64,000 nt of DNA, from contig NZ_JAGGKV010000007.1 in assembly GCF_017874035.1 (NCBI RefSeq), positions 62,001 to 126,000 on the forward strand, written 5' to 3'. Source of the DNA: Paenibacillus aceris. Its GTDB lineage: Bacteria; Bacillota; Bacilli; Paenibacillales; NBRC-103111. Made by a program: the position numbers and the translations under genes. How positions within the stretch are numbered: the stretch's first letter is position 1; each line of letters begins with the position of its first letter. Positions 8,704 to 16,322 of the stretch are shown in pieces. Below the pieces are notes generated by a model. The model was not told the DNA's origin. It made no database searches and worked only from the letters and a program-made list of their open reading frames with translations.

Positions 8704-8719
8704 TGGCACGATTCTTGCT
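8704..8719 (+). promoter_or_regulatory. Sigma-54 (-24/-12) promoter
   Basis: TGGCACG-ATTC-TTGCT matches the sigma-54 consensus TGGCACR-N4-TTGCW at every fixed base. It is about 42 bases before the aldehyde dehydrogenase start. Confidence 0.93.
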
Positions 8720-8760
8720 TATTTAATTTATGTAATCCATTTTAAGGAGGCTGAGCTTTT

Positions 8761-10281
8761 ATGATTTATGCACAACCTGGACAAAACGGATCCAAAGTAA
8801 CATTCAAAAAACGGTATGAAAACTTTATCGGCGGAGAGTGGGTAGCACCTGTTAAAGGCCAGTACTTTGATAATCCTTCGCCTGTCAATAATCGCGTTTT
8901 CTGCGAAGTTCCGCGCTCAACCTCTGAGGATATCGAGCTGGCGTTAGACGCGGCACACGCTGCAAAGGCTGCATGGGGGCGCACATCGGTAGCGGAGCGC
9001 GCCGCTATTTTAAATAAAATTGCTGACCGTATGGAAGCTAATTTGGAAATGCTGGCGGTTGCCGAGACCTGGGATAACGGCAAGCCGGTTCGGGAAACGC
9101 TCGCGGCCGACCTGCCGCTGGCGATCGATCATTTCCGCTATTTTGCAGGAAGTATCCGCGCGCAAGAAGGTACACTCAGCCAATTGGAAGACAATATGGT
9201 GGCTTATCATTTTCATGAGCCGCTGGGCGTCGTCGGTCAAATTATTCCGTGGAACTTCCCGCTGCTTATGGCGACTTGGAAGCTTGCCCCGGCTCTTGCC
9301 GCCGGCAATGCCGTCGTTCTGAAGCCCGCTGAGCAAACGCCGGCTTCCCTCTTGGTGCTGCTGGAGTTGATTCAAGATCTGCTGCCTCCGGGTGTCGTCA
9401 ATGTCGTGAACGGCTTCGGACTCGAAGCAGGGAAACCGCTTGCTTCAAGCAGCCGAATTGCCAAGATCGCCTTTACCGGCGAGACGACAACTGGCCGCTT
9501 AATTATGCAGTATGCTTCGCAGAATCTGATACCGGTTACCTTGGAGCTGGGCGGTAAGTCGCCGAATATTTTCTTTGAGGATGTACTCGCACGCGATGAC
9601 GCTTTCTTCAACAAAGCGCTTGAAGGCTTCGCTATGTTCGCCCTCAACCAAGGGGAAGTGTGCACGAGCCCGTCACGCGCGTTGATTCAGGAATCGATTT
9701 ACGATCAATTTATGGAGAGGGCCTTGAAGCGGGTTGCTGCGATTACGCAGGGCAATCCCCTTGATACCGCTACAATGATTGGCGCACAGGCTTCCACCGA
9801 ACAGGTTGAGAAAATTATGAGCTACATCAACATTGGTACGCAGGAAGGCGCAGAGTGCCTGATTGGCGGAGACCGGGCAAAGGTGGAAGGGGAGCTTTCC
9901 GACGGCTACTACATACAGCCAACCGTTCTGAAAGGGAATAATAAAATGAGAATCTTCCAAGAGGAGATTTTCGGACCGGTGCTTTCGGTCACGACGTTCA
10001 AGAACCAGGAAGAGGCGCTGGCGATTGCCAACGACACGCTTTATGGTCTTGGCGCTGGTGTATGGACGCGCGACATGAATACGGCCTACCGGATGGGCCG
10101 CAGCATTGAGGCCGGCCGCGTTTGGACGAATTGCTACCATGCTTATCCGGCTCATGCAGCTTTCGGCGGCTATAAGAGCTCGGGCATCGGCCGCGAAAAT
10201 CACAAAATGATGCTGTCGCATTACCAGCAAACCAAAAACTTGCTCGTCAGCTACAGTCCTGATGCACTGGGCTTTTTCTAA
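8761..10281 (+). CDS. NAD-dependent aldehyde dehydrogenase (AldB/ExaC/AcoD-like)
   Basis: Encodes a 506-residue cytosolic aldehyde dehydrogenase that oxidises short aldehydes, probably acetaldehyde, to the acid. The catalytic cysteine is C301 in [10 protein letters not shown] and the general base is E262 in [12 protein letters not shown]. The cofactor motif [17 protein letters not shown] and the [10 protein letters not shown] turn are intact, and the C-terminal [13 protein letters not shown] is typical. The ATG follows AAGGAGG by 10 bases. Transcription is from the sigma-54 promoter 42 bases upstream, under the divergent AcoR-type activator. A DUF779 gene follows after 12 bases, an order seen with AcoR-controlled aldehyde dehydrogenases in other bacteria. 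The true substrate could be another short or branched aldehyde. Confidence 0.95.
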   Translation: MIYAQPGQNGSKVTFKKRYENFIGGEWVAPVKGQYFDNPSPVNNRVFCEVPRSTSEDIELALDAAHAAKAAWGRTSVAERAAILNKIADRMEANLEMLAVAETWDNGKPVRETLAADLPLAIDHFRYFAGSIRAQEGTLSQLEDNMVAYHFHEPLGVVGQIIPWNFPLLMATWKLAPALAAGNAVVLKPAEQTPASLLVLLELIQDLLPPGVVNVVNGFGLEAGKPLASSSRIAKIAFTGETTTGRLIMQYASQNLIPVTLELGGKSPNIFFEDVLARDDAFFNKALEGFAMFALNQGEVCTSPSRALIQESIYDQFMERALKRVAAITQGNPLDTATMIGAQASTEQVEKIMSYINIGTQEGAECLIGGDRAKVEGELSDGYYIQPTVLKGNNKMRIFQEEIFGPVLSVTTFKNQEEALAIANDTLYGLGAGVWTRDMNTAYRMGRSIEAGRVWTNCYHAYPAHAAFGGYKSSGIGRENHKMMLSHYQQTKNLLVSYSPDALGFF

Positions 10282-10293
10282 GAGAGCCGAGCG

Positions 10294-10659
10294 ATGACTG
10301 AGGTGAGCAAGGTTGTTGCGACCGACGCGGCTTTAGAGCTAATTGAAACGGTTAAGGCCAAACATGGCCCCGTTATGTTTCATCAATCCGGCGGCTGCTG
10401 TGACGGCAGTTCTCCCATGTGCTATGCGCAGGGGGAGTTTCTGGTTGGCGACAGCGACGTATGGTTGGGTGATATAGGCGGCGCTCCCTTTTATATGAGC
10501 AAGTCGCAGTACGACTACTGGAAAAATACGATGCTTATTATCGATGTGGTGCCTGGTAGGGGCGGGATGTTTTCGCTCGAGGGACCGGAGGGACGGCGGT
10601 TTCTGACGCGCTCCAGAGTATTTACGGAGGAAGAGCGGCGTGTGCTGGGCTTGTTGTGA
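10294..10659 (+). CDS. DUF779 family protein
   Basis: Encodes a 121-residue soluble protein of the DUF779 family. The conserved core is FHQSGGCCDGSSPMC, a glycine-rich stretch with three cysteines that could bind a metal or take part in thiol chemistry, followed by VWLGDIGGAPFYMS and a basic C-terminal helix. It starts 12 bases after the aldehyde dehydrogenase stop and must share its transcript. Genes of this family often follow aldehyde dehydrogenases of the ExaC/AldB type, which suggests an accessory role such as protecting or activating the enzyme. That is inference; no biochemical function is established as far as I know. Confidence 0.85.
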   Translation: MTEVSKVVATDAALELIETVKAKHGPVMFHQSGGCCDGSSPMCYAQGEFLVGDSDVWLGDIGGAPFYMSKSQYDYWKNTMLIIDVVPGRGGMFSLEGPEGRRFLTRSRVFTEEERRVLGLL

Positions 10660-10728
10660 ACGGAGTCTGGAATTACGAAGTGTGCGGCTTTTGGGGATAG
10701 AAGTCTTTGGGACTTATTTATTGGATTT

Positions 10729-10754
10729 GGGGTGAGCGAAGCTCACCCCTTTTA
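10729..10754 (+). terminator. Intrinsic terminator after the DUF779 gene
   Basis: A perfect 9-bp stem GGGGTGAGC-GAA-GCTCACCCC is followed by TTTTATT. Confidence 0.9.
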
Positions 10755-10830
10755 TTCGTGATGGCGTTTGAAGTAAATATGCGAATATACTAGAGGTAAG
10801 CGATTACATAGTTTGGAGGAGCGCTTGCCT

Positions 10831-12132
10831 ATGGAAATGTCCTTGACCGCCCAGCAGGATCAAAAAATGCTGTTAACGCCGCATATGCGGCAGTCTATGG
10901 AAATTCTGCAGATGTCCTCGTTGGACTTGCATGAATGGGTGAAGCAGCAGATGAATGATAATCCTTTCATTGAGCTTCGGCGAACGAAGGAAAGACCGGC
11001 GATCCGCCAGACCTGCGGTACCAAACAGGAGTGGTGGCTTAATGCTGACCATACGCGTGGAGAAACGTTAGAAACGGTTTTACTTGAACAACTTGCCTGC
11101 ATGACATTGGATAGCTTCGAAAGAGCCCTTTGCAAATGGATGATCGGCAATCTTGATGAGAGGGGATATTTACTTTATTCCAAAAATGAAATTTCCGCCT
11201 TGCGAGGCGTATCCATTAGACAGGTAGGCAAGGCAGTTACCGTGCTCCAAAGCCTAGAGCCACACGGTGTGGGGGCTGCAACATTAGCGGAGTGCCTTCT
11301 CCTTCAGCTGCATCAGCAGAAAGAGGTAAACGCTTTGGTGATCTCTCTTGTCCAACAGGATCTTCCTAGCATCGCCGAGGGCAAGCTGCATCAATTAGCT
11401 GAGAAGTACGGGACCGATCTTTCCGTTATTAAAGCAGCCCTCGCGCAGATCAGAGCGCTCAATCCTAAGCCCGGAGCATCGTACAGCAGAGAGCAGCCGC
11501 AGTATGTGATGCCGGATCTCCGGTTGAAGCTTGTGGAGGGGAAATGTGAAGTGTCTCTGGAGAACAATTCTCTTCCAGACATCACGCTTAATGCTTTTTA
11601 CCTCCAGTTAATGGAGCAGAAGGCTGCAAAAGATGTTCATCGTTTCCTAAAGCTGAATTGGCAGGCAGCGAATGGGCTTATGGACAGCATCGAGCGAAGA
11701 AAGATGACGCTGCTGAAGACAGCAACCCTTATATTTGAGCTGCAGGCTGATTTTTGTTTAAAAGGGAACGCTTATATACGCCCCATGACCATGAAGCAGG
11801 TAGCTGACACGCTGCAAGTGCATGAATCAACGGTAAGCCGTACCGTAAGCCATAAATTTATTCAAACCCCGTGGGGAATGTTTGAGTTGAAGCATTTTTT
11901 TTCCTCCGCGATCAAGCATGCTGACGGAACGTCGGTTTCAGCGTTCTATATGAAGGAACGAATTCGAGAAGCGATCATGACTGAGCACAGGGCGAGCCCC
12001 TTCTCCGATCAACAATTAGCTGAGCTTCTGATCCTCGAGGGCCTCTTGATTTCACGCAGAACAGTCACCAAATATAGAGAGCAAATGGGCCTCCCACCCG
12101 CTGTTAAAAGGAAAATTCGGTCTTCGCTCTAA
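10831..12132 (+). CDS. rpoN: RNA polymerase sigma-54 factor
   Basis: Encodes a 433-residue sigma-54 (SigL in Bacillus). Region I is at the N terminus (SLTAQQDQKMLLTPHMRQSMEILQMSS), where activators act. The core-binding middle region follows. The C-terminal DNA-binding part has a helix-turn-helix (MTMKQVADTLQVHESTVSRTVSHKFIQTPWGMFEL) and ends with a variant RpoN box, SRRTVTKYREQM, in which SRRTVTKYR replaces the usual ARRTVAKYR. The start is ATG 10831 behind GGAGGA (10815-10820); TTG codons at 10813 and 10825 are in frame but poorly placed. The gene lies next to a sigma-54-dependent activator and target operon, so factor and regulon are linked. It has its own transcript, since a terminator precedes it. 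Confidence 0.95.
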   Translation: MEMSLTAQQDQKMLLTPHMRQSMEILQMSSLDLHEWVKQQMNDNPFIELRRTKERPAIRQTCGTKQEWWLNADHTRGETLETVLLEQLACMTLDSFERALCKWMIGNLDERGYLLYSKNEISALRGVSIRQVGKAVTVLQSLEPHGVGAATLAECLLLQLHQQKEVNALVISLVQQDLPSIAEGKLHQLAEKYGTDLSVIKAALAQIRALNPKPGASYSREQPQYVMPDLRLKLVEGKCEVSLENNSLPDITLNAFYLQLMEQKAAKDVHRFLKLNWQAANGLMDSIERRKMTLLKTATLIFELQADFCLKGNAYIRPMTMKQVADTLQVHESTVSRTVSHKFIQTPWGMFELKHFFSSAIKHADGTSVSAFYMKERIREAIMTEHRASPFSDQQLAELLILEGLLISRRTVTKYREQMGLPPAVKRKIRSSL

Positions 12133-12139
12133 CGGTGAA

Positions 12140-12244
12140 CGTTAAGATTTAAGGTTTAACGTTTAAATTTTAAAGTTTAAACTTCGAGGTTTAAATCTGA
12201 AACTTTGAAGCTTAAACTCTAAACTTTAAATTTTAAACTTTATT
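12140..12244. repeat. Array of about 14 tandem seven-base repeats (candidate parC/iteron site)
   Basis: Read in steps of seven from 12147, the units are ATTTAAG, GTTTAAC, GTTTAAA, TTTTAAA, GTTTAAA, CTTCGAG, GTTTAAA, TCTGAAA, CTTTGAA, GCTTAAA, CTCTAAA, CTTTAAA, TTTTAAA, all in register to 12237. CGTTAAG (12140-12146) precedes and CTTTATT (12238-12244) follows. The consensus is NTTTAAA, itself nearly palindromic. Three units span 21 bases, two helical turns, so every third unit faces the same side. The array lies directly before a ParM-like gene, where type II partition systems carry their centromere. It could instead be a melting element or a regulatory array. Confidence 0.8.
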
Positions 12245-12298
12245 CCAGGGGGACTATAAAATTAGAGAAATATTCCAAATACCCACTCAATCTACTTT

Positions 12299-12313
12299 CC
12301 TATTGCGAATAGG
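12299..12313. promoter_or_regulatory. Perfect inverted repeat before the parM-like gene
   Basis: CCTATT-GCG-AATAGG is a perfect 6-bp inverted repeat 38 bases before the TTG start of the actin-like gene. It is well placed to be the operator of an autoregulating partition operon, bound by the small ribbon-helix-helix-like or the helix-turn-helix product. It lacks a T-run, so it is not a terminator. Confidence 0.5.
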
Positions 12314-12351
12314 TATATAGATTCAAATCAAGGTAGGAGAGGGGAATTGAC

Positions 12352-13545
12352 TTGACAAAGAACGAAGTCTTTACCACTACCATTGCGCTGTCGATCGATA
12401 ACGGCAGCAGTCATGTCAAGGTCATATATGACCATCTGGACTGTAGCTTCATTTTTCCTAATGTGCTGGCACAGCCGTTTGGTGAACGATTTCTTTTGAT
12501 GGAACAAGGTGATCCCCTGGATTTCCTCGACGTACAGATCACATCGCCTGCAATCGAGAGTGACCAGTACCGTCACGTTTACGTAGGTAATCTCGCCATT
12601 GGCGACGAAGGCATTCTTCATGAGATTGTCGGGGATAAAGCGGTGCAAAAGAAGGCCCAAAGGCCCGAGACCATGGTGACGCTCCTGACGGCGGCGGCCT
12701 ACGCAATTGCCAAACAGCATGAGGATGCCATTAAGCGAGGCAAAAGGCGGATCAAAGCCTCTGTCAACTTAGGAACCGGTCTGCCGATTCGCGAAATAAC
12801 GAAGTTCCGCGATGAGTTTGCCCGCAAAATTACCGGTGGCGTTCATTCCGTTACTTTTATTACGACTCCTGTATTCAAAGGTGTAACTGTGGAAATGGAA
12901 TTCTCGCTTCCTACCGACATCAGCATAGACGACGTATCCGGCGTATATGATCTGGAAGCAACTTCGAAATCCCATCTATCGCATAAAGGGTTCGGTATTG
13001 CCGACGTCGGCGGCGTAGATATGGATATCGCCTTCTTCAGACCAGGCTTGGATCTGGATCAAAGACACTCCACCGGCGCCAAAATCTATCTCAACGATGC
13101 TCTGGAAAGCATTCGCAATGAGGTCAACGCGCAGGGTGAGGAACTGCTTGCAAGCACAGCTGAACTGACGCTTATGCTCGTCAATAAAGAGTATGAGATC
13201 TATGCTGAGGGCAAGGTTGTATTTGATATGACGAGTCTAATCAATAAGCATATGCGCATATTAGCGGAGAAAGTGCTGAAATTTGCCCGCAGCTCCTGGA
13301 AGCACGTTCGTTATGCGAACGAGTTTTGGTTTATTGGAGGCGGAGCGGTCGTTTTGCAGCCTTGGATTGAGAAAATAAACGCCGAGCTGGGTTTGCCCAT
13401 CCGGTTTGATACAGCCGAACACAGCCAATTCCGGAATGTGCGAGGAACTTTCCTCATGCTGGACCATGCGCTGAAACACGCGGATGAAGTCGCGGCTGGC
13501 GCAGATGCCAAAGGAGTCACCGAGAACGGGAGCGGTCAGGATTGA
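12352..13545 (+). CDS. ParM/StbA-like actin-family ATPase
   Basis: Encodes a 397-residue actin-fold ATPase. Phosphate-1 loop is ALSIDNGSSHVKV (D16, K23). Phosphate-2 loop is IADVGGVDMD (D218-V-G-G221). The adenosine motif is FIGGGAVVL (GGG 329-331). Length and domain order fit plasmid ParM/Alp proteins rather than MreB, FtsA or DnaK. Such proteins polymerise into filaments that push or pull DNA bound through an adaptor. The start is TTG 12352 behind GGAGAGGGG. The stop overlaps the start of the next gene. The upstream heptamer array and downstream ParR-like gene complete the usual centromere-motor-adaptor set. No replication or conjugation gene is near, so the locus appears chromosomal. Confidence 0.88.
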   Translation: MTKNEVFTTTIALSIDNGSSHVKVIYDHLDCSFIFPNVLAQPFGERFLLMEQGDPLDFLDVQITSPAIESDQYRHVYVGNLAIGDEGILHEIVGDKAVQKKAQRPETMVTLLTAAAYAIAKQHEDAIKRGKRRIKASVNLGTGLPIREITKFRDEFARKITGGVHSVTFITTPVFKGVTVEMEFSLPTDISIDDVSGVYDLEATSKSHLSHKGFGIADVGGVDMDIAFFRPGLDLDQRHSTGAKIYLNDALESIRNEVNAQGEELLASTAELTLMLVNKEYEIYAEGKVVFDMTSLINKHMRILAEKVLKFARSSWKHVRYANEFWFIGGGAVVLQPWIEKINAELGLPIRFDTAEHSQFRNVRGTFLMLDHALKHADEVAAGADAKGVTENGSGQD

Positions 13546-13979
13546 AAAAACGCCGATCCACCGTCTATGTTCGCTCCGGCAAGGACGTGACCCTGTATAT
13601 TCCGTCAGATACGCCTCCTGAGGTCATCGATTATTTAAATCAATTGAAAATAGATGGCTATTTCAGCCAGGGCATTATAGATATTCTGACGAAGTATGTT
13701 CGCGAAGAGCGCTTATCTGCAACACCGGCAAATAAAGTATTTCCCGGGAAAGAAACGACACCCGATTTTGAAATCATCAGCCCTCCCGCAGATCCCGCAG
13801 AGAGCAGTGAGATTGGCCGCTTCGAGGAACTGGAGCTGGACGAGCCTTCAAAGCCAGTTCAGGCAGTTATTGCGGATGGGGAACAGAAGAAATTTAGCTT
13901 GGCACAAATATTCCGTCAGTCCCGGCAAAATGCGGGCAAGCTGGCGCCTACCTCGGATCATGGAAGGGAGCCTGAGTAG
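13542..13979 (+). CDS. Small ParR-like adaptor candidate
   Basis: Encodes 145 residues. The N-terminal 55 residues follow the ParR pattern: a basic start, a short beta strand, then two helices (PPEVIDYLNQLKIDGYFSQGIIDILTKYV), which fits a ribbon-helix-helix DNA-binding fold. The rest is acidic and probably disordered, ending in a basic segment (FSLAQIFRQSRQNAGK). In ParMRC systems the adaptor binds the repeat centromere through the ribbon-helix-helix and caps the actin filament with its C-terminal tail, which matches this layout. The TTG start overlaps the stop of the actin-like gene (TTGA), and there is no strong ribosome binding site, so translation is probably coupled. The assignment rests on position and pattern, not on a recognised family. 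Confidence 0.65.
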   Translation: MKKRRSTVYVRSGKDVTLYIPSDTPPEVIDYLNQLKIDGYFSQGIIDILTKYVREERLSATPANKVFPGKETTPDFEIISPPADPAESSEIGRFEELELDEPSKPVQAVIADGEQKKFSLAQIFRQSRQNAGKLAPTSDHGREPE

Positions 13980-14014
13980 GTGAACTCCATGATTCAAGAT
14001 AAGGAGGACATCGA

Positions 14015-14473
14015 ATGGACAATGATCAGACGAAAGAAGCATCGCGGCATTTTACACTAACTGATGATATATTTCGCTATCCTGGTATGGATATTTATAC
14101 GCAAATGACAGTTATCGTTTTGAAATGCTTTTCCTCAGAGTCGAACATTCCCGAGTTAGTTGATATCGCCAAAGTTGGCCGGATGAATCTTAAGCAGGCC
14201 ACGAAGGCGATGCAAAACCTCGTCGAGATGAAAATTATTTCCCAGAAAATGTTTCGCAGGTTGGTTGGCGATTTCCAGGACGATCGGCTCTCGTGGGCAG
14301 CCAAGGGTTTGCTTGCTTTTTGCAAAGAGCATCCTAAGATTGACTTGAATGATCTTCTGGAACTATCCAGTGAATCGGGAGAGGACGAAAGCAGTATTCG
14401 CAGGGCGCTGACAGAGCTGCACCAGTATGGATACTTGGATGAGTACCCTGTATGGAGTCAGATGGCTAACTAG
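14015..14473 (+). CDS. Helix-turn-helix protein of the partition-like operon
   Basis: Encodes a 152-residue protein with two winged-helix-like halves. The first (about 15-75) reads FRYPGMDIYTQMTVIVLKCFSSESNIPELVDIAKVGRMNLKQATKAMQNLVEMKII, like the N-terminal domain of plasmid replication initiators and DnaD-like proteins. The second (about 90-148) has the pattern LLELSSESGEDESSIRRALTELHQYGYL. A strong AAGGAGG lies seven bases before the ATG. It is 35 bases after the ParR-like gene and shares its direction, so it is probably in the same transcript. It may regulate the operon or link segregation to replication; both are guesses. A weak terminator follows. Confidence 0.65.
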   Translation: MDNDQTKEASRHFTLTDDIFRYPGMDIYTQMTVIVLKCFSSESNIPELVDIAKVGRMNLKQATKAMQNLVEMKIISQKMFRRLVGDFQDDRLSWAAKGLLAFCKEHPKIDLNDLLELSSESGEDESSIRRALTELHQYGYLDEYPVWSQMAN

Positions 14474-14512
14474 GAGAATTGAGCGAAGAAAATAATTATT
14501 GAAATAACCCCA

Positions 14513-14546
14513 AAAGCTATCCCCGAATTCAGGAGGATAGCTTTCT
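14513..14546 (+). terminator. Probable terminator of the partition-like operon
   Basis: AAAGCTATCC pairs with GGATAGCTTT (14513-14522 with 14535-14544), followed by a short pyrimidine run (CTTGC). The T-run is weak. The bases up to 14677 show no other structure or reading frame of note. Confidence 0.6.
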
Positions 14547-14677
14547 TGCATCAAAAAGGATCTAGTCAAGCCAACTACGGGCATTTTCAGATGCTTATTC
14601 GGCAGTAAGGGCAGTCTCCTCGAGCGCCGGGGCAAGCTCGGTTTAGGATGGCGGTTTGCTAGACAGCGGTGCGAGGT

Positions 14678-15136
14678 TTATTGAACAACCAAGGTTTGCT
14701 TCTGGGTAGACAATTCATACTTTTTATTAATATCAAAATTAGCGACGGCCCATACTTCATATTGTCCAGCGAGATCGATGTTGAAGGTATATCGCTCGAC
14801 AATGGCTCCATTTCTAGGAACACCTCTCGCTATACCTAGACTTGTCCTTGGATAATGATTTATTATGTTTCCGTTGCTATTGGAAATATAGAATGTAAAT
14901 AGTTTCTCGCCATGAGTGATGTGTATTTCACTATCTTTATTGTTTGTAAATTTCGCCTCAATTGTGAAATCAGTATTTTTGTTTGCGCTTCTAGGACTTG
15001 TGAGTCCAACCGAGTACTCCATATTCGCAGAATCAGTCCCGTCTAAGTTAGTATTCTTAATTTGGACTGGTTGAGACGTACAGGCTAGAATGCTAAACAT
15101 AACGGTTAGGACCATTAACAAAAATAAACGTTTCAA
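14678..15136 (-). CDS. Small lipoprotein of unknown function
   Basis: Encodes 152 residues with a lipoprotein signal: a basic start, a hydrophobic stretch and a lipobox ILAC with the acylated cysteine at residue 19. The mature part is a predicted beta-sandwich (alternating strands such as DFTIEAKFTNNKDSEIHIT and AGQYEVWAVANFDI), similar in general look to Ig-like or BsuPI-type proteinase-inhibitor domains, but no family is recognised with confidence. The start is TTG at 15136 behind GGAGGTGAG. It is monocistronic and unrelated to its neighbours. Its base composition is more AT-rich than the flanking genes, which may mean recent acquisition. Confidence 0.75.
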   Translation of the reverse strand: MKRLFLLMVLTVMFSILACTSQPVQIKNTNLDGTDSANMEYSVGLTSPRSANKNTDFTIEAKFTNNKDSEIHITHGEKLFTFYISNSNGNIINHYPRTSLGIARGVPRNGAIVERYTFNIDLAGQYEVWAVANFDINKKYELSTQKQTLVVQ

Positions 15137-15190
15137 AAATAACTCACCTCCGTGAATATTTCTTATGTATATGACGCTCTTTGTTTTTGA

Positions 15191-15442
<252 letters not shown>

Positions 15443-15518
15443 TCCGAACTTAAAATGGGCTCGTTTGGGAATAATACCTCTCGTATCAGCAAAACGCACT
15501 GTGACGGGAGGTTACAAA

Positions 15519-16310
15519 TTGAAGAAAATCATCCGATTAGCTTTCACGCTGACCGCAGTACTAACGTTTGCGGGCTGTGGCGCCAAAGGGGGACAGAATG
15601 CGGGAGTCAGCAGCTCTCCATCTGCTCAGCCAGCAGCCGAAATTACGATTGGGACCGAAGGGACGTACGCGCCATTCACGTTTCATGATAAAAGCGGGAC
15701 TTTAACGGGCTTTGATGTAGAGATCGCCCAGGAAGCGGCCAAACGGATCGGTCTTACCCCGCGTTTCGTAGAAACGAAGTGGGACGGTATGATTGCCGGT
15801 CTCGATGCAAAACGATACGACATGGTCGCCAACGAAGTGGCGGTGCGTCCGGATCGCTTGGAGAAATATGATATGTCCGATCCGTATATCGTATCTCGGG
15901 CGGTGCTAGTCGTTGCCGCGAACAACAATGATATCAAATCTCTGGATGACTTGAAGGGGAAGAAGGTAGGGCAATCCCTCGATAGCAACTACCGGAAAAC
16001 AGCGGAAGAGCATGGCGCGGTGAACACGGTAGTTGAAGGCTTTAACCAAGCGATCGATTTGGTGACTTCGGGCCGTATTGACGCGACGATCAATGACAGC
16101 CTCTCGTATTTGGATTTGAAGAAGCAGCGCCCGGACCTGCCGATCAAAACCGTCTACGAAGAGCCGAACGCGACCAGCAACGCCTTCTTGTTTCGCAAGG
16201 GAAGCACCGATCTTGTGCAAAAGATGAATAAGGCACTGGCCGACATGAAGTCCGACGGGACGTACCTGAAGATTTCGCAAAAGTGGTTCAATAGCGATGT
16301 ATCGAAGTAA
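15519..16310 (+). CDS. Amino-acid ABC importer, lipoprotein binding protein (TcyA-like)
   Basis: Encodes a 263-residue binding protein of the polar amino-acid family (SBP_bac_3). It has a lipoprotein signal ending in FAGC, then the mature domain with TIGTEGTYAPFTFHDKSG, the strand GFDVEIAQEAAKRIG, the arginine-containing loop VANEVAVRPDRLEKYDMS and KSDGTYLKISQKWF at the C terminus. The start is TTG 15519 behind GGGAGG at seven bases. Two further genes for permease and ATPase follow in the same direction with gaps of 12 and 14 bases. Overall similarity of pattern is to the cystine binding proteins of Bacillus (TcyA/TcyJ). Cystine is the best guess, but glutamine, histidine and arginine binders share the fold. 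Confidence 0.88.
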   Translation: MKKIIRLAFTLTAVLTFAGCGAKGGQNAGVSSSPSAQPAAEITIGTEGTYAPFTFHDKSGTLTGFDVEIAQEAAKRIGLTPRFVETKWDGMIAGLDAKRYDMVANEVAVRPDRLEKYDMSDPYIVSRAVLVVAANNNDIKSLDDLKGKKVGQSLDSNYRKTAEEHGAVNTVVEGFNQAIDLVTSGRIDATINDSLSYLDLKKQRPDLPIKTVYEEPNATSNAFLFRKGSTDLVQKMNKALADMKSDGTYLKISQKWFNSDVSK

Positions 16311-16322
16311 AGGGACCGGCAT

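Noticed and set aside
12140..12244. Chromosomal replication origin with DnaA boxes
   Set aside because: No TTATCCACA-type box is present, and dnaA, dnaN and gyr genes are absent. The seven-base period does not match DnaA boxes.
12140..12244. Terminator of rpoN
   Set aside because: Although TTTAAA words can pair with each other, there is no GC-rich stem or T-run. The 7-base register explains the sequence better.
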